Below, in pieces: positions 16,497 through 25,432 of a stretch of 39,976 nt of DNA. Numbering within the stretch: the first letter of the stretch is position 1; each line of letters opens with the position of its first letter. This DNA is from an uncultured Alkalilimnicola sp. (GTDB taxonomy: Bacteria > Pseudomonadota > Gammaproteobacteria > Nitrococcales > AK92). The notes under the pieces are model-generated. The model ran no database searches, was not told where the DNA came from, and saw only the letters and a list, made by a program, of their open reading frames with translations. The position numbers were made by a program, and so were the translations under genes. The DNA lies in the NCBI GenBank assembly GCA_937951875.1, contig CALGAN010000032.1:1-39976 (forward strand), in the 5' to 3' direction.

Positions 16497-17564
16497 TTAG
16501 AGCGGCGCCGGCCGCTCGGGCGCGGCCGCGCTCAGCAGGCCGCGTACCGTCTGCAAGCCGGCGGTCTCGAACAGCCCGCGGTCGTCCGGATCGGACAGCA
16601 CCAGCCGGCCGGCCATCTCGAAGCTGCCCAGGGCGCCGCGCCGGCCGGGGGCGTTGAGCCGGTTGCGGTCGCGCAGGAATAGGTAGACACGGTCGCGGCC
16701 GTCGACCCGGCTGATCAGCAGGTTCTCGGTGTGGCGCTGCGGATCGCGGTCGTGCCAGTCCCGCAGCAGGCGGTCGGCGAGCTCGATCACGGCGCGCCGG
16801 TCCTCGCCCTCGACCACGTACAGGGGCAGATACCAGGCCGGCGCCAGCAGCCGCGCGCCGGCGTACCGGCGCAGCTCCGGCGCCCCGGCTAGGGGCAGGG
16901 CTTCCACCGGCAGCGATTCGTCGGTGGCGTGCAGGTGCTCGTGCTCCTCGATCGAGGCGCCGGCCCGGCCGTTGAACAGTACCCGCAGCAGCCCTTCGCC
17001 GCGCTCGGCCAAATCCAGCGCGGCCGCCAGCAGCCCCGGATGGTAGCGCTGCGGGCGGTGGATACGGCTCATCACGGTGAAATGGTTGTCGGCGATCGGC
17101 ACGAAGTTGGCGCCGAGCAGATAGTCCTCGCCGCCCAGCTCGATCGGCCAGCAGAGTTCGCCGGGGTTCTGCAGGGCGATGTTGGCCTCGCACAGATAGC
17201 AGCCGTGGCCGCGGGCGTCGCGGTTGACCAGCCGCTGCGGATCGACGTCGGCGATCACGCCGCGCGCCACCAGCAGGTCGTGCCGCTTGCGCAGCTCCCG
17301 CTGCGGATTCCACTGCAGCCGCAGCGCCACGCCCAGCGCCGGATCGGGGATGACGCGCTCCTCCACCGCGCTGGCCGGGTCGAACAGCACGTAGCCGCTG
17401 CGCACCTGCTGGCGGAACAGCGCCTGCAGCGCCCAGGGCAGCGAACTCGCCTGCCGCAGCCGCTCGAGCGCGCGCACCAGCTCGGTCCGGCGCTGGGTCG
17501 GCGCCGCGACGATCTCCTCGTACAGCGCGCGGGCGGCGGCGGGAAGTTCGGACGGATCACGCAT
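16497..17564 (-). CDS. DUF4922 / HIT-superfamily nucleotidyl-transferase-like protein
   Basis: The 355-residue protein resembles DUF4922 proteins, which belong to the HIT superfamily with Ap4A phosphorylases and GDP-galactose phosphorylases. It has a CYLC pair at about residues 115-118 in the context NRDARGHGCYLCEANIA, a NFVPIADNHFTVMSRIHRPQ strand-loop typical of HIT proteins, and GASIEEHEHLHAT (about 202-214) in place of the usual HxHxH-type triad. Enzymes of this fold transfer nucleotides through a His intermediate. The altered triad makes activity uncertain. It is 27 bases downstream of a VanZ-like gene on the same strand. The substrate is unknown. Confidence 0.65.
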   Translation of the reverse strand: MRDPSELPAAARALYEEIVAAPTQRRTELVRALERLRQASSLPWALQALFRQQVRSGYVLFDPASAVEERVIPDPALGVALRLQWNPQRELRKRHDLLVARGVIADVDPQRLVNRDARGHGCYLCEANIALQNPGELCWPIELGGEDYLLGANFVPIADNHFTVMSRIHRPQRYHPGLLAAALDLAERGEGLLRVLFNGRAGASIEEHEHLHATDESLPVEALPLAGAPELRRYAGARLLAPAWYLPLYVVEGEDRRAVIELADRLLRDWHDRDPQRHTENLLISRVDGRDRVYLFLRDRNRLNAPGRRGALGSFEMAGRLVLSDPDDRGLFETAGLQTVRGLLSAAAPERPAPL

Positions 17565-17591
17565 GGTCGCAACGTCTCGCTGGTCCAGCGG

Positions 17592-17969
17592 TCAGCCGTC
17601 GGCCCGGGCCGGACGGAACACGCGCGCCAGTGGCGCCCGCAGCGCGCCGTACAACGCGATCCCCAGCCCGTTGGCGAGGAAGTCGAGCAGTTCGGGAAAA
17701 CGGTACGGGGTCAGGCCCTGGAGCAGCTCGATCACGCCGCCGTAGGCCAGCAGCAGCGGTGCGGTCAGCTGCCAATAGCCCCAGCGCCGCGATGGCCGCG
17801 CGCGATCGAGCAGGAAGGCCAGCACCGCGAAGCCGGCGGCGTGCTGGAGCTTGTCGTTGAAGCTCAGGCCGGGCGGCGGCGGCGGGACCGGCGTCAGCGC
17901 GAGATAGGTGCCGGCCACCAAGGCTAGGGCGAACAATATCCTGAACAGTGTGGTGTAGCGATCGCTCAT
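17592..17969 (-). CDS. VanZ-like membrane protein
   Basis: A 125-residue protein with four membrane segments. It has the VanZ-family core: a Pro-rich periplasmic loop after helix 1 (PVPPPPPGLSFNDKLQHAAGF), in which the DKLQH motif is highly typical, and a later GVIELLQGLTPYRFPELLDFLANGLG segment matching the family ExxQ...R..D...N pattern. VanZ relatives lie in the membrane; their exact role, near teicoplanin resistance in the founder, is mostly unknown. AGGGAAAG precedes the ATG. It sits between rlmM and the DUF4922 gene on the same strand, separated by short gaps, which suggests one operon. Confidence 0.85.
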   Translation of the reverse strand: MSDRYTTLFRILFALALVAGTYLALTPVPPPPPGLSFNDKLQHAAGFAVLAFLLDRARPSRRWGYWQLTAPLLLAYGGVIELLQGLTPYRFPELLDFLANGLGIALYGALRAPLARVFRPARADG

Positions 17970-18002
17970 CGACTTTCCCTGTGTGAGTGTTCGTATCGGG
18001 CC

Positions 18003-19061
18003 TCAGAGCCGGCGGGCGTGGCCGGTCACTTCCTCGCGGTCGTGATAGAGCTGCTTGCACTGCAGCTCGTAGCGCAGCCCCGCCTGCTCCAGGCGGCGGC
18101 GGATGCCGTCCAGGCAGTCCTTCACCGCCTGATAGCGCTTCTTCATGGGCAGCTTGAGATTGAACACCGCCTCGCGGCACAGCCCGGCCGCTAGCCAGTC
18201 GCCGACCAGGGCTGCCACCCGTAGCGGATTCTCCACCATGTCGCAGACCAGCCAGTCGACCGGCCGCGGCGGCCGATAGACGAAGCCGTCGGCGCGTAGG
18301 TGCTCCACCAGCCCCGTCGCCATCACCGACTCGGCCATCGGACCGTTGTCGATCGCGGTCACCAGCAGGCCGCGCCGTGCCAGCTGCCAGGTCCAGCCGC
18401 CGGGGCTGGCGCCGAGGTCGACCGCGCGCATGCCCGGCGCCAGGCGCTTCGCCTGGGCGGCCTTGGGGACGAATATCTGCAAGGCCTCGTCCAGCTTCAG
18501 GGTCGAGCGGCTCGGCGCCTGCGCCGGCATCTTCAGACGCGGAATGCCCATTGGCCAGGGCGCACTGTTGTCGGGCGGTGCGGCGCCGATGAACAGGTGC
18601 CGGGAGTCGAGCAGGAACAGATGCAGTCGCGGGCCGCCGTCGGCGCGGCGCACGCCGGCGGCGTCGAGGGCGCGCTGCAGCGCCGGCTCGAACTTGCGGC
18701 AGAAGCCCGACAGGCTCTTGCCCTCGTTGGTGTCGGGATACTCCAGCCACAGCCCGCCGATGCGCGGCAGCTGCGCGCGCACCGCGGCGGCGATCGGCCC
18801 GGCCCGGTCGGCTTCCGGCAGGTCGCGCAGCTCGGCCAGCACCTGGAACCACTGGCGGGTGAACACCAGGCGCGCGAACGGCAGCTCGCTCAGCAGCGTC
18901 GCGCCGTCCGCCTGCTGCGGCTGGAACAGCACGTAGCCCTGGTTGGGCTGGGTACGGCAATAGCCGCCCACGCCATGGGCGGCGGCCAGTTCGGTGATCT
19001 CGGCGGCGCAGTCGCCCTCGAAGCCGGGCCTGCATTGCAATAACAGCGGCTGAAAGTCCAT
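18003..19061 (-). CDS. rlmM: 23S rRNA C2498 2'-O-ribose methyltransferase RlmM
   Basis: The 352-residue length and order fit RlmM: an N-terminal THUMP-type domain (CRTQPNQGYVLFQ), then a Rossmann methyltransferase domain with the SAM motif DLGASPGGWTWQL (about 214-226). The K-D-K-E-type tetrad includes Asp of the VDWLVCDMVENP segment and Lys of the FNLKLPMKKRY segment. The family methylates C2498 of 23S rRNA with SAM. The start is at 19061 (MDFQPLLLQCRPGFE). It heads the rlmM-VanZ-DUF4922 cluster and diverges from the slipin gene across 131 bases. Confidence 0.93.
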   Translation of the reverse strand: MDFQPLLLQCRPGFEGDCAAEITELAAAHGVGGYCRTQPNQGYVLFQPQQADGATLLSELPFARLVFTRQWFQVLAELRDLPEADRAGPIAAAVRAQLPRIGGLWLEYPDTNEGKSLSGFCRKFEPALQRALDAAGVRRADGGPRLHLFLLDSRHLFIGAAPPDNSAPWPMGIPRLKMPAQAPSRSTLKLDEALQIFVPKAAQAKRLAPGMRAVDLGASPGGWTWQLARRGLLVTAIDNGPMAESVMATGLVEHLRADGFVYRPPRPVDWLVCDMVENPLRVAALVGDWLAAGLCREAVFNLKLPMKKRYQAVKDCLDGIRRRLEQAGLRYELQCKQLYHDREEVTGHARRL

Positions 19062-19192
19062 GGGGCTCGAAATCCGGTGCGGAGCGCCTATGGTAGCCGC
19101 TTCGACGGCCGTCGTCCCGGCGGTAGCCGGAATCGACGGCGGACGTCTATGCTTACTCGATCCATGGATTTTTGGGATTGGCGAGGTCGCTC

Positions 19193-19960
19193 ATGCAGAT
19201 TTCCATAATCGTAGTGCTGGCGGTGATTCTTGCGCTGGTATTCGCTTCGATTCGGGTGATGCGGGAATACGAGCGCGCAGTGGTGTTCACTCTCGGCCGC
19301 TTCAGCGGCACCAAGGGACCGGGCATCGTGCTGGTGATTCCGGTCATTCAGCAGGCGGTGAAGGTGGATTTGCGCACCATCGTCATGGACGTGCCGAGCC
19401 AGGACGTGATTTCCAAGGACAACGTCTCGGTCAAGGTCAATGCGGTGATCTATTTCCGCGTGGTGGACCCGGAGCGGGCGGTGATTCAGGTGGAGGATTA
19501 CTACTCGGCCACCAGTCAGCTGGCGCAGACCACGCTGCGCTCGGTGCTGGGCCAGCATGAGCTCGACGAGATGCTGGCCGAGCGCGAGAAGCTCAACGCC
19601 GACATCCAGGCCATCCTCGACGAGCAGACTGACAGCTGGGGCATCAAGGTCTCCAACGTCGAGATCAAGCACGTCGATATCGACGAGAGCATGATCCGCG
19701 CCATCGCCCGCCAGGCCGAGGCCGAGCGCGACCGCCGCGCCCGCATCATCCTCGCCGAGGGCGAGCAGCAGGCGTCCGAGAAGCTGTTCCAGGCCGCGCA
19801 GGTGATGAGCCAGAACCCGTCGGCCATGCAGCTGCGCTATCTGCAGACGCTGGCCGCCATCGCCAGTGACCGCAGCTCCACCATCGTCTTCCCGATGCCG
19901 ATCGAGCTGGCGCAAATGCTCGGCAACCTGGCCAAGCAGCAGAATCCTAGCGCCGAGTGA
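19193..19960 (+). CDS. SPFH-domain protein, slipin type
   Basis: This 255-residue protein begins with one membrane helix (MQISIIVVLAVILALVFASI) and then the stomatin/SPFH domain: REYERAVVFTLGRF, KGPGIVLVIPVIQQAVKVD, SQDVISKDNVSVKVNAVIYFRV, TLRSVLGQHELDEML and a final coiled-coil EAERDRRARIILAEGEQQA. It should form ring-like oligomers on the inner membrane, often linked to proteolysis or lipid-domain organisation. GAGG before the ATG supports this start. No NfeD partner gene is present, which is common but not universal for slipins. Its TGA overlaps the xerD start by one base. Confidence 0.93.
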   Translation: MQISIIVVLAVILALVFASIRVMREYERAVVFTLGRFSGTKGPGIVLVIPVIQQAVKVDLRTIVMDVPSQDVISKDNVSVKVNAVIYFRVVDPERAVIQVEDYYSATSQLAQTTLRSVLGQHELDEMLAEREKLNADIQAILDEQTDSWGIKVSNVEIKHVDIDESMIRAIARQAEAERDRRARIILAEGEQQASEKLFQAAQVMSQNPSAMQLRYLQTLAAIASDRSSTIVFPMPIELAQMLGNLAKQQNPSAE

Positions 19961-20874
19961 TGAGCGATCTGGCCGGCTTGCCGGATGCCGAGCGGCAGCG
20001 GATCGACGCCTTCATCGACGGCTTGTGGATGGAGAGCGGCCTGAGCCGCCACACGCTGGCCGCCTATCGCGCCGATCTGGTCGGCCTGGCGCGCTGGCTG
20101 GCGGCGCGCGGCAGCTCGCTGCTGGCGGCGCGGCGCGATCTGCTGCTCGGCTATTTGGCGCAGCGCCTGCAGGGCGGCGCTAAGCCGCGCAGCACCGCGC
20201 GGCTGCTGTCCACGCTGCGCCGTTTCTACCGCTATCAGGTGCGGGAGGGGCGGCTGCAGGAGGATCCGACCGCGCAGATCGACTCGCCCAAGCTCGGCCG
20301 GCCGCTGCCCGGCGCGCTGTCCGAGGCGGAAGTGGAAGCGCTGCTGGCCGCGCCCGCGCCGGACGACCCGCTGGGCCTGCGCGACCGCGCCATGCTGGAG
20401 CTGCTGTACGCCACCGGGCTGCGAGTGTCGGAGCTGGTCGGGCTGACCATGGATCAGCTCAACCTGCGCCAGGGCGTGGTGCGGGTGATCGGCAAGGGCA
20501 GCAAGGAGCGGCTGGTGCCGCTGGGCGAGGAGGCCGGCGATTGGCTCGACCGCTACCTGGCCGAGGCGCGGCCGGCGCTGCTCAAGGGGCGGGCGGCCGC
20601 GCCGCTGTTCGTCACCCAGCGCGGCGAGGGCATGACCCGGCAGGCGTTCTGGTACCGCATCAAGCATTACGCGCGCTTGGCCGGCATCACCCGCGAGCTC
20701 TCGCCCCATACCCTGCGGCACTCGTTCGCCACCCACCTGCTCAACCATGGCGCCGACCTGCGCGTGGTGCAGCTGCTGCTGGGGCACAGCGATCTGTCCA
20801 CCACCCAGATCTACACGCACGTGGCGCGGCAGCGGCTGCAGGAGCTGCACGCCAAGCATCATCCGCGGGGGTGA
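19960..20874 (+). CDS. xerD: Site-specific tyrosine recombinase XerD
   Basis: The 304-residue protein has the N-terminal SAM-like core-binding domain (LSRHTLAAYRADLVGLARWL) and the C-terminal catalytic domain. Active-site residues are Arg155 (TGLRVSEL), Lys in GKGSKERLVPL, His250 and Arg253 (HTLRHSFATHLL), His276 (LLGHSDLSTTQ) and Tyr285 (IYTHV). The ending LHAKHHPRG is typical of XerD rather than XerC. XerCD resolves chromosome dimers at dif sites. Its ATG shares the last A of the slipin stop (TGATG), so the two are coupled; the pairing looks accidental in function. A GTG one codon upstream is an alternative start. Confidence 0.95.
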   Translation: MSDLAGLPDAERQRIDAFIDGLWMESGLSRHTLAAYRADLVGLARWLAARGSSLLAARRDLLLGYLAQRLQGGAKPRSTARLLSTLRRFYRYQVREGRLQEDPTAQIDSPKLGRPLPGALSEAEVEALLAAPAPDDPLGLRDRAMLELLYATGLRVSELVGLTMDQLNLRQGVVRVIGKGSKERLVPLGEEAGDWLDRYLAEARPALLKGRAAAPLFVTQRGEGMTRQAFWYRIKHYARLAGITRELSPHTLRHSFATHLLNHGADLRVVQLLLGHSDLSTTQIYTHVARQRLQELHAKHHPRG

Positions 20875-20894
20875 GCGCCGTGGGACGCAGATCA

Positions 20895-20924
20895 TCGACG
20901 CGGGCCGTCCGAACCGCGTATGCT
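20895..20924 (+). promoter_or_regulatory. Weak candidate promoter for dsbC
   Basis: TCGACG (20895-20900) and TATGCT (20919-20924), 18 bases apart, each match four of six consensus positions. They lie just after xerD and about 29 bases before the dsbC start. Confidence 0.25.
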
Positions 20925-20952
20925 TCACCCACTTATTTGTCACGAGGTTACG

Positions 20953-21681
20953 ATGCGTAAGCGCATACTTCTCGCCGGCTTGCTGGCTCTCGGCTGCAGC
21001 GCCGCGGTGGTGGCCGAGACCACCGAGCAGAAAATCAGCAAGCAGCTGCAGGCCATCAATCCGGAGCTCAAGGCCGAGCGGGTGACGGCGACGCCGGTGC
21101 CGGGCTTGTTCGAGGCGGTGGTCGGTGGGCAGGTGTACTACTTCTCCGCCGATGGCCGCTACATGGTGCAGGGCGAGCTGGTGGACCTGAGCGAGCGGCG
21201 GTCGCTGACCGAGCCGCGGCGCCGGGAGATCCGCCTGGAGCAGCTGGCGCAGGTGAAGAAAGAAGACATGCTGATCTACCCGGCCAAGGGCAAGACCCAG
21301 CACGTCATCACCGTGTTCACCGACATCGATTGCCCCTATTGCCGCAAGCTCCACGAGCACATCGAGGAGATGAACGCCAAGGGCATCGAGGTGCGCTATC
21401 TGCTGATGCCGCGCACCGGCATCGGTTCGCCGTCGTATCGCAAGGCGGTGAGCGTCTGGTGCAACGCCAAGCCGAACGAAGCGCTGACCACCGCCAAGCG
21501 CGGCCAGTCCGTGCCGGACGCCGAGTGTCCGAACCCGGTGCGGCAGCATATGGCGCTGGCCGATGCGATGGGCGTGAACGCCACCCCCACCCTGATCACC
21601 GCCAAGGGCAGCCTGGTGCCGGGCTACATGAAGCCCGATCAGCTGTTGGCGCAGCTGCAGGCGGAACAGGCCGCCAAGTAG
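20953..21681 (+). CDS. dsbC: Thiol:disulfide isomerase DsbC
   Basis: The 242-residue product has a signal peptide (MRKRILLAGLLALGCSAAVVA), an N-terminal dimerisation region (residues about 25-85 with LFEAVVGGQVYYFSADGRY) and a thioredoxin fold with the CPYC active site at Cys127 and Cys130 (FTDIDCPYCRKLH). The cis-Pro loop is NATPTLI. Extra cysteines (VWCNAKP and DAECPN) match the structural disulfide of DsbC. It reshuffles wrong disulfides in periplasmic proteins, kept reduced by DsbD. GAGG upstream of the ATG supports the start. Chosen over DsbG because of CPYC and length. Confidence 0.94.
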   Translation: MRKRILLAGLLALGCSAAVVAETTEQKISKQLQAINPELKAERVTATPVPGLFEAVVGGQVYYFSADGRYMVQGELVDLSERRSLTEPRRREIRLEQLAQVKKEDMLIYPAKGKTQHVITVFTDIDCPYCRKLHEHIEEMNAKGIEVRYLLMPRTGIGSPSYRKAVSVWCNAKPNEALTTAKRGQSVPDAECPNPVRQHMALADAMGVNATPTLITAKGSLVPGYMKPDQLLAQLQAEQAAK

Positions 21682-21689
21682 TCCTTGCC

Positions 21690-21720
21690 GACGGCGGCGG
21701 CCGGTTCCGGCCGCCGTCTT
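21690..21720. terminator. Stem-loop terminator between dsbC and murI
   Basis: GACGGCGGC pairs with GCCGCCGTC across a GGCC-GGTT-CCGG centre; CTTTC follows on the plus strand. It lies in the 39 bases between the convergent stops of dsbC and murI and can serve both. Confidence 0.65.
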
Positions 21721-22545
21721 TCACTCAGCGACCAGATCGACCTCCGGCTCCGGTTCGGGCAAGCGCGCGGTCGGCTCGTCGCGTCCCCACAGCGCCGCCA
21801 CCGCGCGCTGCAGGCCGGCCAGCTCGCCGCTGGTCCAGAAGCGGGCCTGGCCTGGTTCGGTGGATGCGCTCAACAGATCAGCCGCGGCCAACACCCGCTG
21901 CAGCTGGCGCGCCACGGCGGCGCCGGTGTCGATGATCGCCACCTCCGGCCCGGCGATTTCGCCGATCAGCGGCTTCAAGAACGGATAATGGGTGCAGCCC
22001 AGGATCAGCGTGTCGGCGCCACGTTCGAGCAGGGGACGGGCGTACTGCGCCACCAGCCGCCGGGTCTCCGGCCCGTCGAGGTCTGTCGCCTCCACCCGCT
22101 CCACCAAGCCGGGGCAGGGCTGGGTGACGATGCTCACCTCGTCGCCGTAGCGGCTCAGCAGCGCCGCGAAACGGGCGCTGGACAGGGTGCCCACCGTCGC
22201 CAGCACGCCCACCACCCCCGAGCGGGTGGCCGCCACCGCCGGTTTGACCGCCGGTTCCATGCCGATCACCGGCACCGGTACGGTTTCGCGCAGCAGCGTT
22301 ACCGCCGCGGCCGTGGCGGTGTTGCAGGCCACCACCAGCGCCTTGGCGCCCTGCGACAGCAGGAATTCGCTCAGGGCGAGGGCGCGCTGGCGGATGTAAG
22401 CCTCCGGCTTGTCGCCGTAGGGCACATGGCCGGAGTCGGCGACGTAGTGCAAATTCTCGTGGGGGAGCAGGGCGTGGATCTCGCGCAGCACTGACAGACC
22501 GCCGATGCCGGAATCGAAGACGCCGATGGGGCCGGGATGGGGCAT
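21721..22545 (-). CDS. murI: Glutamate racemase
   Basis: The 274-residue product starts with the GVFDSGIGGLSVLREI motif and continues with YVADSGHVPYGDK. The two catalytic cysteines are Cys74 (VACNTATAAAV) and Cys184 (LGCTHYPFL). It converts L- to D-glutamate for peptidoglycan synthesis. Length fits the family (about 260-290), with an extra C-terminal tail of some 25 polar residues. The gene is monocistronic in appearance: a 198-base gap precedes it and it converges on dsbC. A TACAAT -10-like box on the minus strand lies 33 bases upstream. Confidence 0.96.
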   Translation of the reverse strand: MPHPGPIGVFDSGIGGLSVLREIHALLPHENLHYVADSGHVPYGDKPEAYIRQRALALSEFLLSQGAKALVVACNTATAAAVTLLRETVPVPVIGMEPAVKPAVAATRSGVVGVLATVGTLSSARFAALLSRYGDEVSIVTQPCPGLVERVEATDLDGPETRRLVAQYARPLLERGADTLILGCTHYPFLKPLIGEIAGPEVAIIDTGAAVARQLQRVLAAADLLSASTEPGQARFWTSGELAGLQRAVAALWGRDEPTARLPEPEPEVDLVAE

Positions 22546-22577
22546 TTGGTTAGAAGTTTTTGCTGAAGACCGCGTTT

Positions 22578-22583
22578 ATTGTA
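22578..22583 (-). promoter_or_regulatory. Candidate -10 box of murI
   Basis: The minus strand reads TACAAT here, five of six matches to the consensus, 33 bases before the murI start. No good -35 box was found at 16-18 bases. Confidence 0.35.
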
Positions 22584-22743
22584 GCCGGGCAGGCGGCGAA
22601 TGAATGTCCACCGGTTCGCTGGTGGCGGCGGCGGAAGCCTTGAGCGATTTCCGCCGCGCCGGGCCCCGCGTGGCAGCGAGACCCGGCGGTGCGTTGCGAT
22701 AGGCTGGGGCGGTGCGGCGGCGCGAGACGGCGCTGCCCGGCGG

Positions 22744-24804
22744 TCAGCGCTCTGGCACGTTGCGGCGCAGCTCCTCCAGCCAGACCTCGGCTTCCGAGTC
22801 GGACGGGGCGCGCCAATCGCCGCGCGGCGACAGCGAGCCGCCCGAGCCGACCTTGGGGCCGTTGGGCACGCAGGTGCGCTTGAACTGGCTGATCTTGAAG
22901 AAGCGGTACAGGAACAGCTCCAGCCACTTGCGGATGGTGGCCAGGTCGTACTGGTTGCGCTTCTCGGGCGCCAGCCCGGCCGGCCAGTCGCCGTGGTCGC
23001 GGTCGCGCCAGGCATGGTAGGCGAGGAAGGCGACCTTGCTGGGGCGGAAGCCGTAGCGGGTGATGTAGTAGGTGTTGAAGTCCTGCAGCTCGTAGGGGCC
23101 GATCCGCGCCTCGGTGCTCTGCGCCGGCTTGTCCTTGGTCGTGCCGGGAACCAGCTCCGGCGAGATCTCGGTGTCCAGTACCGCCTGCAGGATAGCGCTG
23201 GTGCCGGCGCCGAACTGGTTGCTGTCGATCACCCAGCGGATCAGGTGCTGGATCAGGGTCTTAGGCACCGAGGCGTTGACGTTGTAGTGCGACATGTGGT
23301 CGCCCACGCCGTAGGTGCACCAGCCCAGGGCCAGTTCGGACAGGTCGCCGGTACCGATCACCAGGCCGTTGTGCTGGTTGGCCAGGCGGAACAGGTGTGA
23401 AGTGCGCTCGCCGGCCTGCACGTTCTCGAAGGTGACGTCGTACACCGGCTCGCCGTCGACGAAGGGGTGGCCGATGTCCTTGAGCATCTGTAGGCAGGAT
23501 GGGCGGATGTCGATCTCGGCGCCGCTCACCCCCAGGCTTTGCATCAGCGCGTGGGCGTTGCGCAGGGTGGCGTCGGAGGTGGCGAAGCCGGGCATGGTGT
23601 AGGCCAGGATGTTGCTGCGCGGCAGCCCCAGGCGGTCCATGGTCTTGGCGCAGACGATCAGCGCGTGGGTGGAGTCCAGCCCGCCGGAGACGCCGATCAC
23701 CAGCTTGTCGATGCCGGTGGCTTCGATACGCTTCTTCAGGCCGTGCACCTGGATGTTGTAGGCCTCGAAGCAGCGCGCGTCGCGCTCGGCCGGGTCGCTG
23801 GGCACATAGGGGAAGCGCTCGACGCGGCGGTGCAGCTCATGCGCCCCGCTCGGCGCGACGAAGTCGAAGGGCACGCGGCGCAGGGCGGCGATTCTGTTGC
23901 GATGCTCGACGGCGGCGTCGCCGAAGGTGGTGGAGCGCATGCGCTCCTGCAGCAGCCGCTCGATGTCGACGTCGGCCAGCAGCAGCTGCTCGTCGGCCGG
24001 GAAGCGTTCGCTTTCCGCCAGGCGCTCGTTGTTCTCGTAGATCAGCGCGTGCCCGTCCCAGGCCAGGTCGTTGGTGGACTCGCCCGGCCCGGCCGCCGTG
24101 TAGAGATAGGCGGCGATGCACTTGCCGCTGTGCGCGGCGCATAGGCTGCGGCGGTAATCGGCCTTGCCGATGGTGATGTTGCTGGCCGACAGGTTGCAGA
24201 GCACGGTGGCACCGGCCAGGGCGGCGTAGGTCGACGGCGGGATCGGCGCCCAGACGTCCTCGCAGATCTCGGCGTGCACGGCGAAGCCGGGCAGGCCGGC
24301 CGCTTCGTAGATCAGGTCGTTGCCGAACGGCACCCGCTCGCCGAGCAGGGTGATCTCATCGCGCACGGCGTCGCGGGCCGAGGCGAACTGACGCTTCTCG
24401 TAGAACTCCCGGTAGTTGGGCAGATAGGTCTTGGGCGCGACGCCGAGGATGCGGCCGCGGAACAGTGCCACCGCGCAGTTGAATAGCCTGCCGTCCACAC
24501 GCAGCGGCGCGCCCACCAGCAGCAGCGGATCGAGTTCGCGGCTGGCCTGGCGCAGCTCTCCCAGCGCGGCCAGCACCGCTTCCAGCAGCGCGTCCTGGTG
24601 GAATAGATCCTCGCAGCTGTAGGCCGACAGCCCCAGCTCCGGGAACACCACCAGCGCCGCCTTGGCTTCGTGCGCCCGCCGCGCCAGGGCGATGGTGCGG
24701 GCGGCGTTGTGGGCCGGATCGGCCACCTTGACCAGCGGCAGCCCCACCGCCACCCGGACCAGACCGTGGCGGTAGATCGAGTAGAAATCCTGTAGCGCGC
24801 TCAT
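22744..24804 (-). CDS. nadE: Glutamine-dependent NAD+ synthetase
   Basis: The 686-residue, two-domain protein is the long form of NadE. The N-terminal nitrilase-like amidase has the Glu-Lys-Cys triad at Glu56 (FPELGLSAYSCEDL), Lys125 (APKTYLPNY) and Cys181 (AEICEDVWAP). The C-terminal synthetase has the pyrophosphatase loop GVSGGLDST at 371-379. Glutamine is hydrolysed in the first domain and ammonia is used to amidate deamido-NAD in the second. Length matches the M. tuberculosis-type enzyme (about 680), not the short ammonia-dependent E. coli form. An ATG eight codons upstream (24828) is an alternative start; MSALQDFYSIYRHG fits related N-termini better. Confidence 0.95.
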   Translation of the reverse strand: MSALQDFYSIYRHGLVRVAVGLPLVKVADPAHNAARTIALARRAHEAKAALVVFPELGLSAYSCEDLFHQDALLEAVLAALGELRQASRELDPLLLVGAPLRVDGRLFNCAVALFRGRILGVAPKTYLPNYREFYEKRQFASARDAVRDEITLLGERVPFGNDLIYEAAGLPGFAVHAEICEDVWAPIPPSTYAALAGATVLCNLSASNITIGKADYRRSLCAAHSGKCIAAYLYTAAGPGESTNDLAWDGHALIYENNERLAESERFPADEQLLLADVDIERLLQERMRSTTFGDAAVEHRNRIAALRRVPFDFVAPSGAHELHRRVERFPYVPSDPAERDARCFEAYNIQVHGLKKRIEATGIDKLVIGVSGGLDSTHALIVCAKTMDRLGLPRSNILAYTMPGFATSDATLRNAHALMQSLGVSGAEIDIRPSCLQMLKDIGHPFVDGEPVYDVTFENVQAGERTSHLFRLANQHNGLVIGTGDLSELALGWCTYGVGDHMSHYNVNASVPKTLIQHLIRWVIDSNQFGAGTSAILQAVLDTEISPELVPGTTKDKPAQSTEARIGPYELQDFNTYYITRYGFRPSKVAFLAYHAWRDRDHGDWPAGLAPEKRNQYDLATIRKWLELFLYRFFKISQFKRTCVPNGPKVGSGGSLSPRGDWRAPSDSEAEVWLEELRRNVPER

Positions 24805-24934
24805 GCGATCTCGCGGGTTTCGGGACATCGTGGGCCTACTCTAGTCGTCGCGCTCGGGAATGGAAACGCTCGCTTGCGACGGTCATCGCCTACCCCTAGA
24901 ACTGGGGGCGCCGATTGGCGTCGTGGGGCCGTCT

Positions 24935-25432
24935 ATGGCCGCCAGTCCATTGAATTTCGTCCTTCTGGGGTGTCTGCTGAGCGTCGGCGACCCGCTGCAG
25001 GGTAGCCTGCCCGAGCTGCTGACGGGGCTGGCGTACACCCACCCCGATCAGCAGCGCCTACCTCTGCTGGACCGGTTGCCGCCGCCCGAGCGGCTGATCG
25101 TGCGCCGCGTGCCTAACCCGCACGATCCCGAGCAGATCGATCGCGTCGTCACCCGCCGCTATCCCGGCCTGGAGTTGATCATTTACGAAGCGGGACCCGC
25201 GCGCCGGGAGCTGCCGCTGCGGCTGCGCGTCACGGCGCCCCGGTACCGGACCGCGGAAGGGCTACGGGTGGGCAGCAGCCTGGCCGAGGTGCGGGCAATC
25301 ATGGGGGCGCCGGCGTACCGCGAGGGGCCGGAGCTGGTGTACGTGCTCGGCGAGCCGACGCCGGACCTGCTGCGGGTGCGGGTGGAGCGGGGGCGGGTGA
25401 CGGCGCTGACTTGGGATTTCTACATCGACTGA
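24935..25432 (+). CDS. Hypothetical protein with possible signal sequence
   Basis: The chosen ATG gives 165 residues; an ATG at 24860 in frame would add 25. Residues 1-23 (MAASPLNFVLLGCLLSVGDP) are hydrophobic and may be an export signal, though there are no basic residues at the start. The rest is soluble, Pro/Arg-rich, with a C-terminal segment GLRVGSSLAEVRAIMGAP followed by alternating strands, reminiscent of the BamE/SmpA-like or other small beta-alpha folds that monitor a conserved G-x-S/T-xx-V-xx-xxG-P pattern. No family is assigned. It diverges from nadE and lies before the Tudor-knot gene, which reads the other way. Confidence 0.6.
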   Translation: MAASPLNFVLLGCLLSVGDPLQGSLPELLTGLAYTHPDQQRLPLLDRLPPPERLIVRRVPNPHDPEQIDRVVTRRYPGLELIIYEAGPARRELPLRLRVTAPRYRTAEGLRVGSSLAEVRAIMGAPAYREGPELVYVLGEPTPDLLRVRVERGRVTALTWDFYID

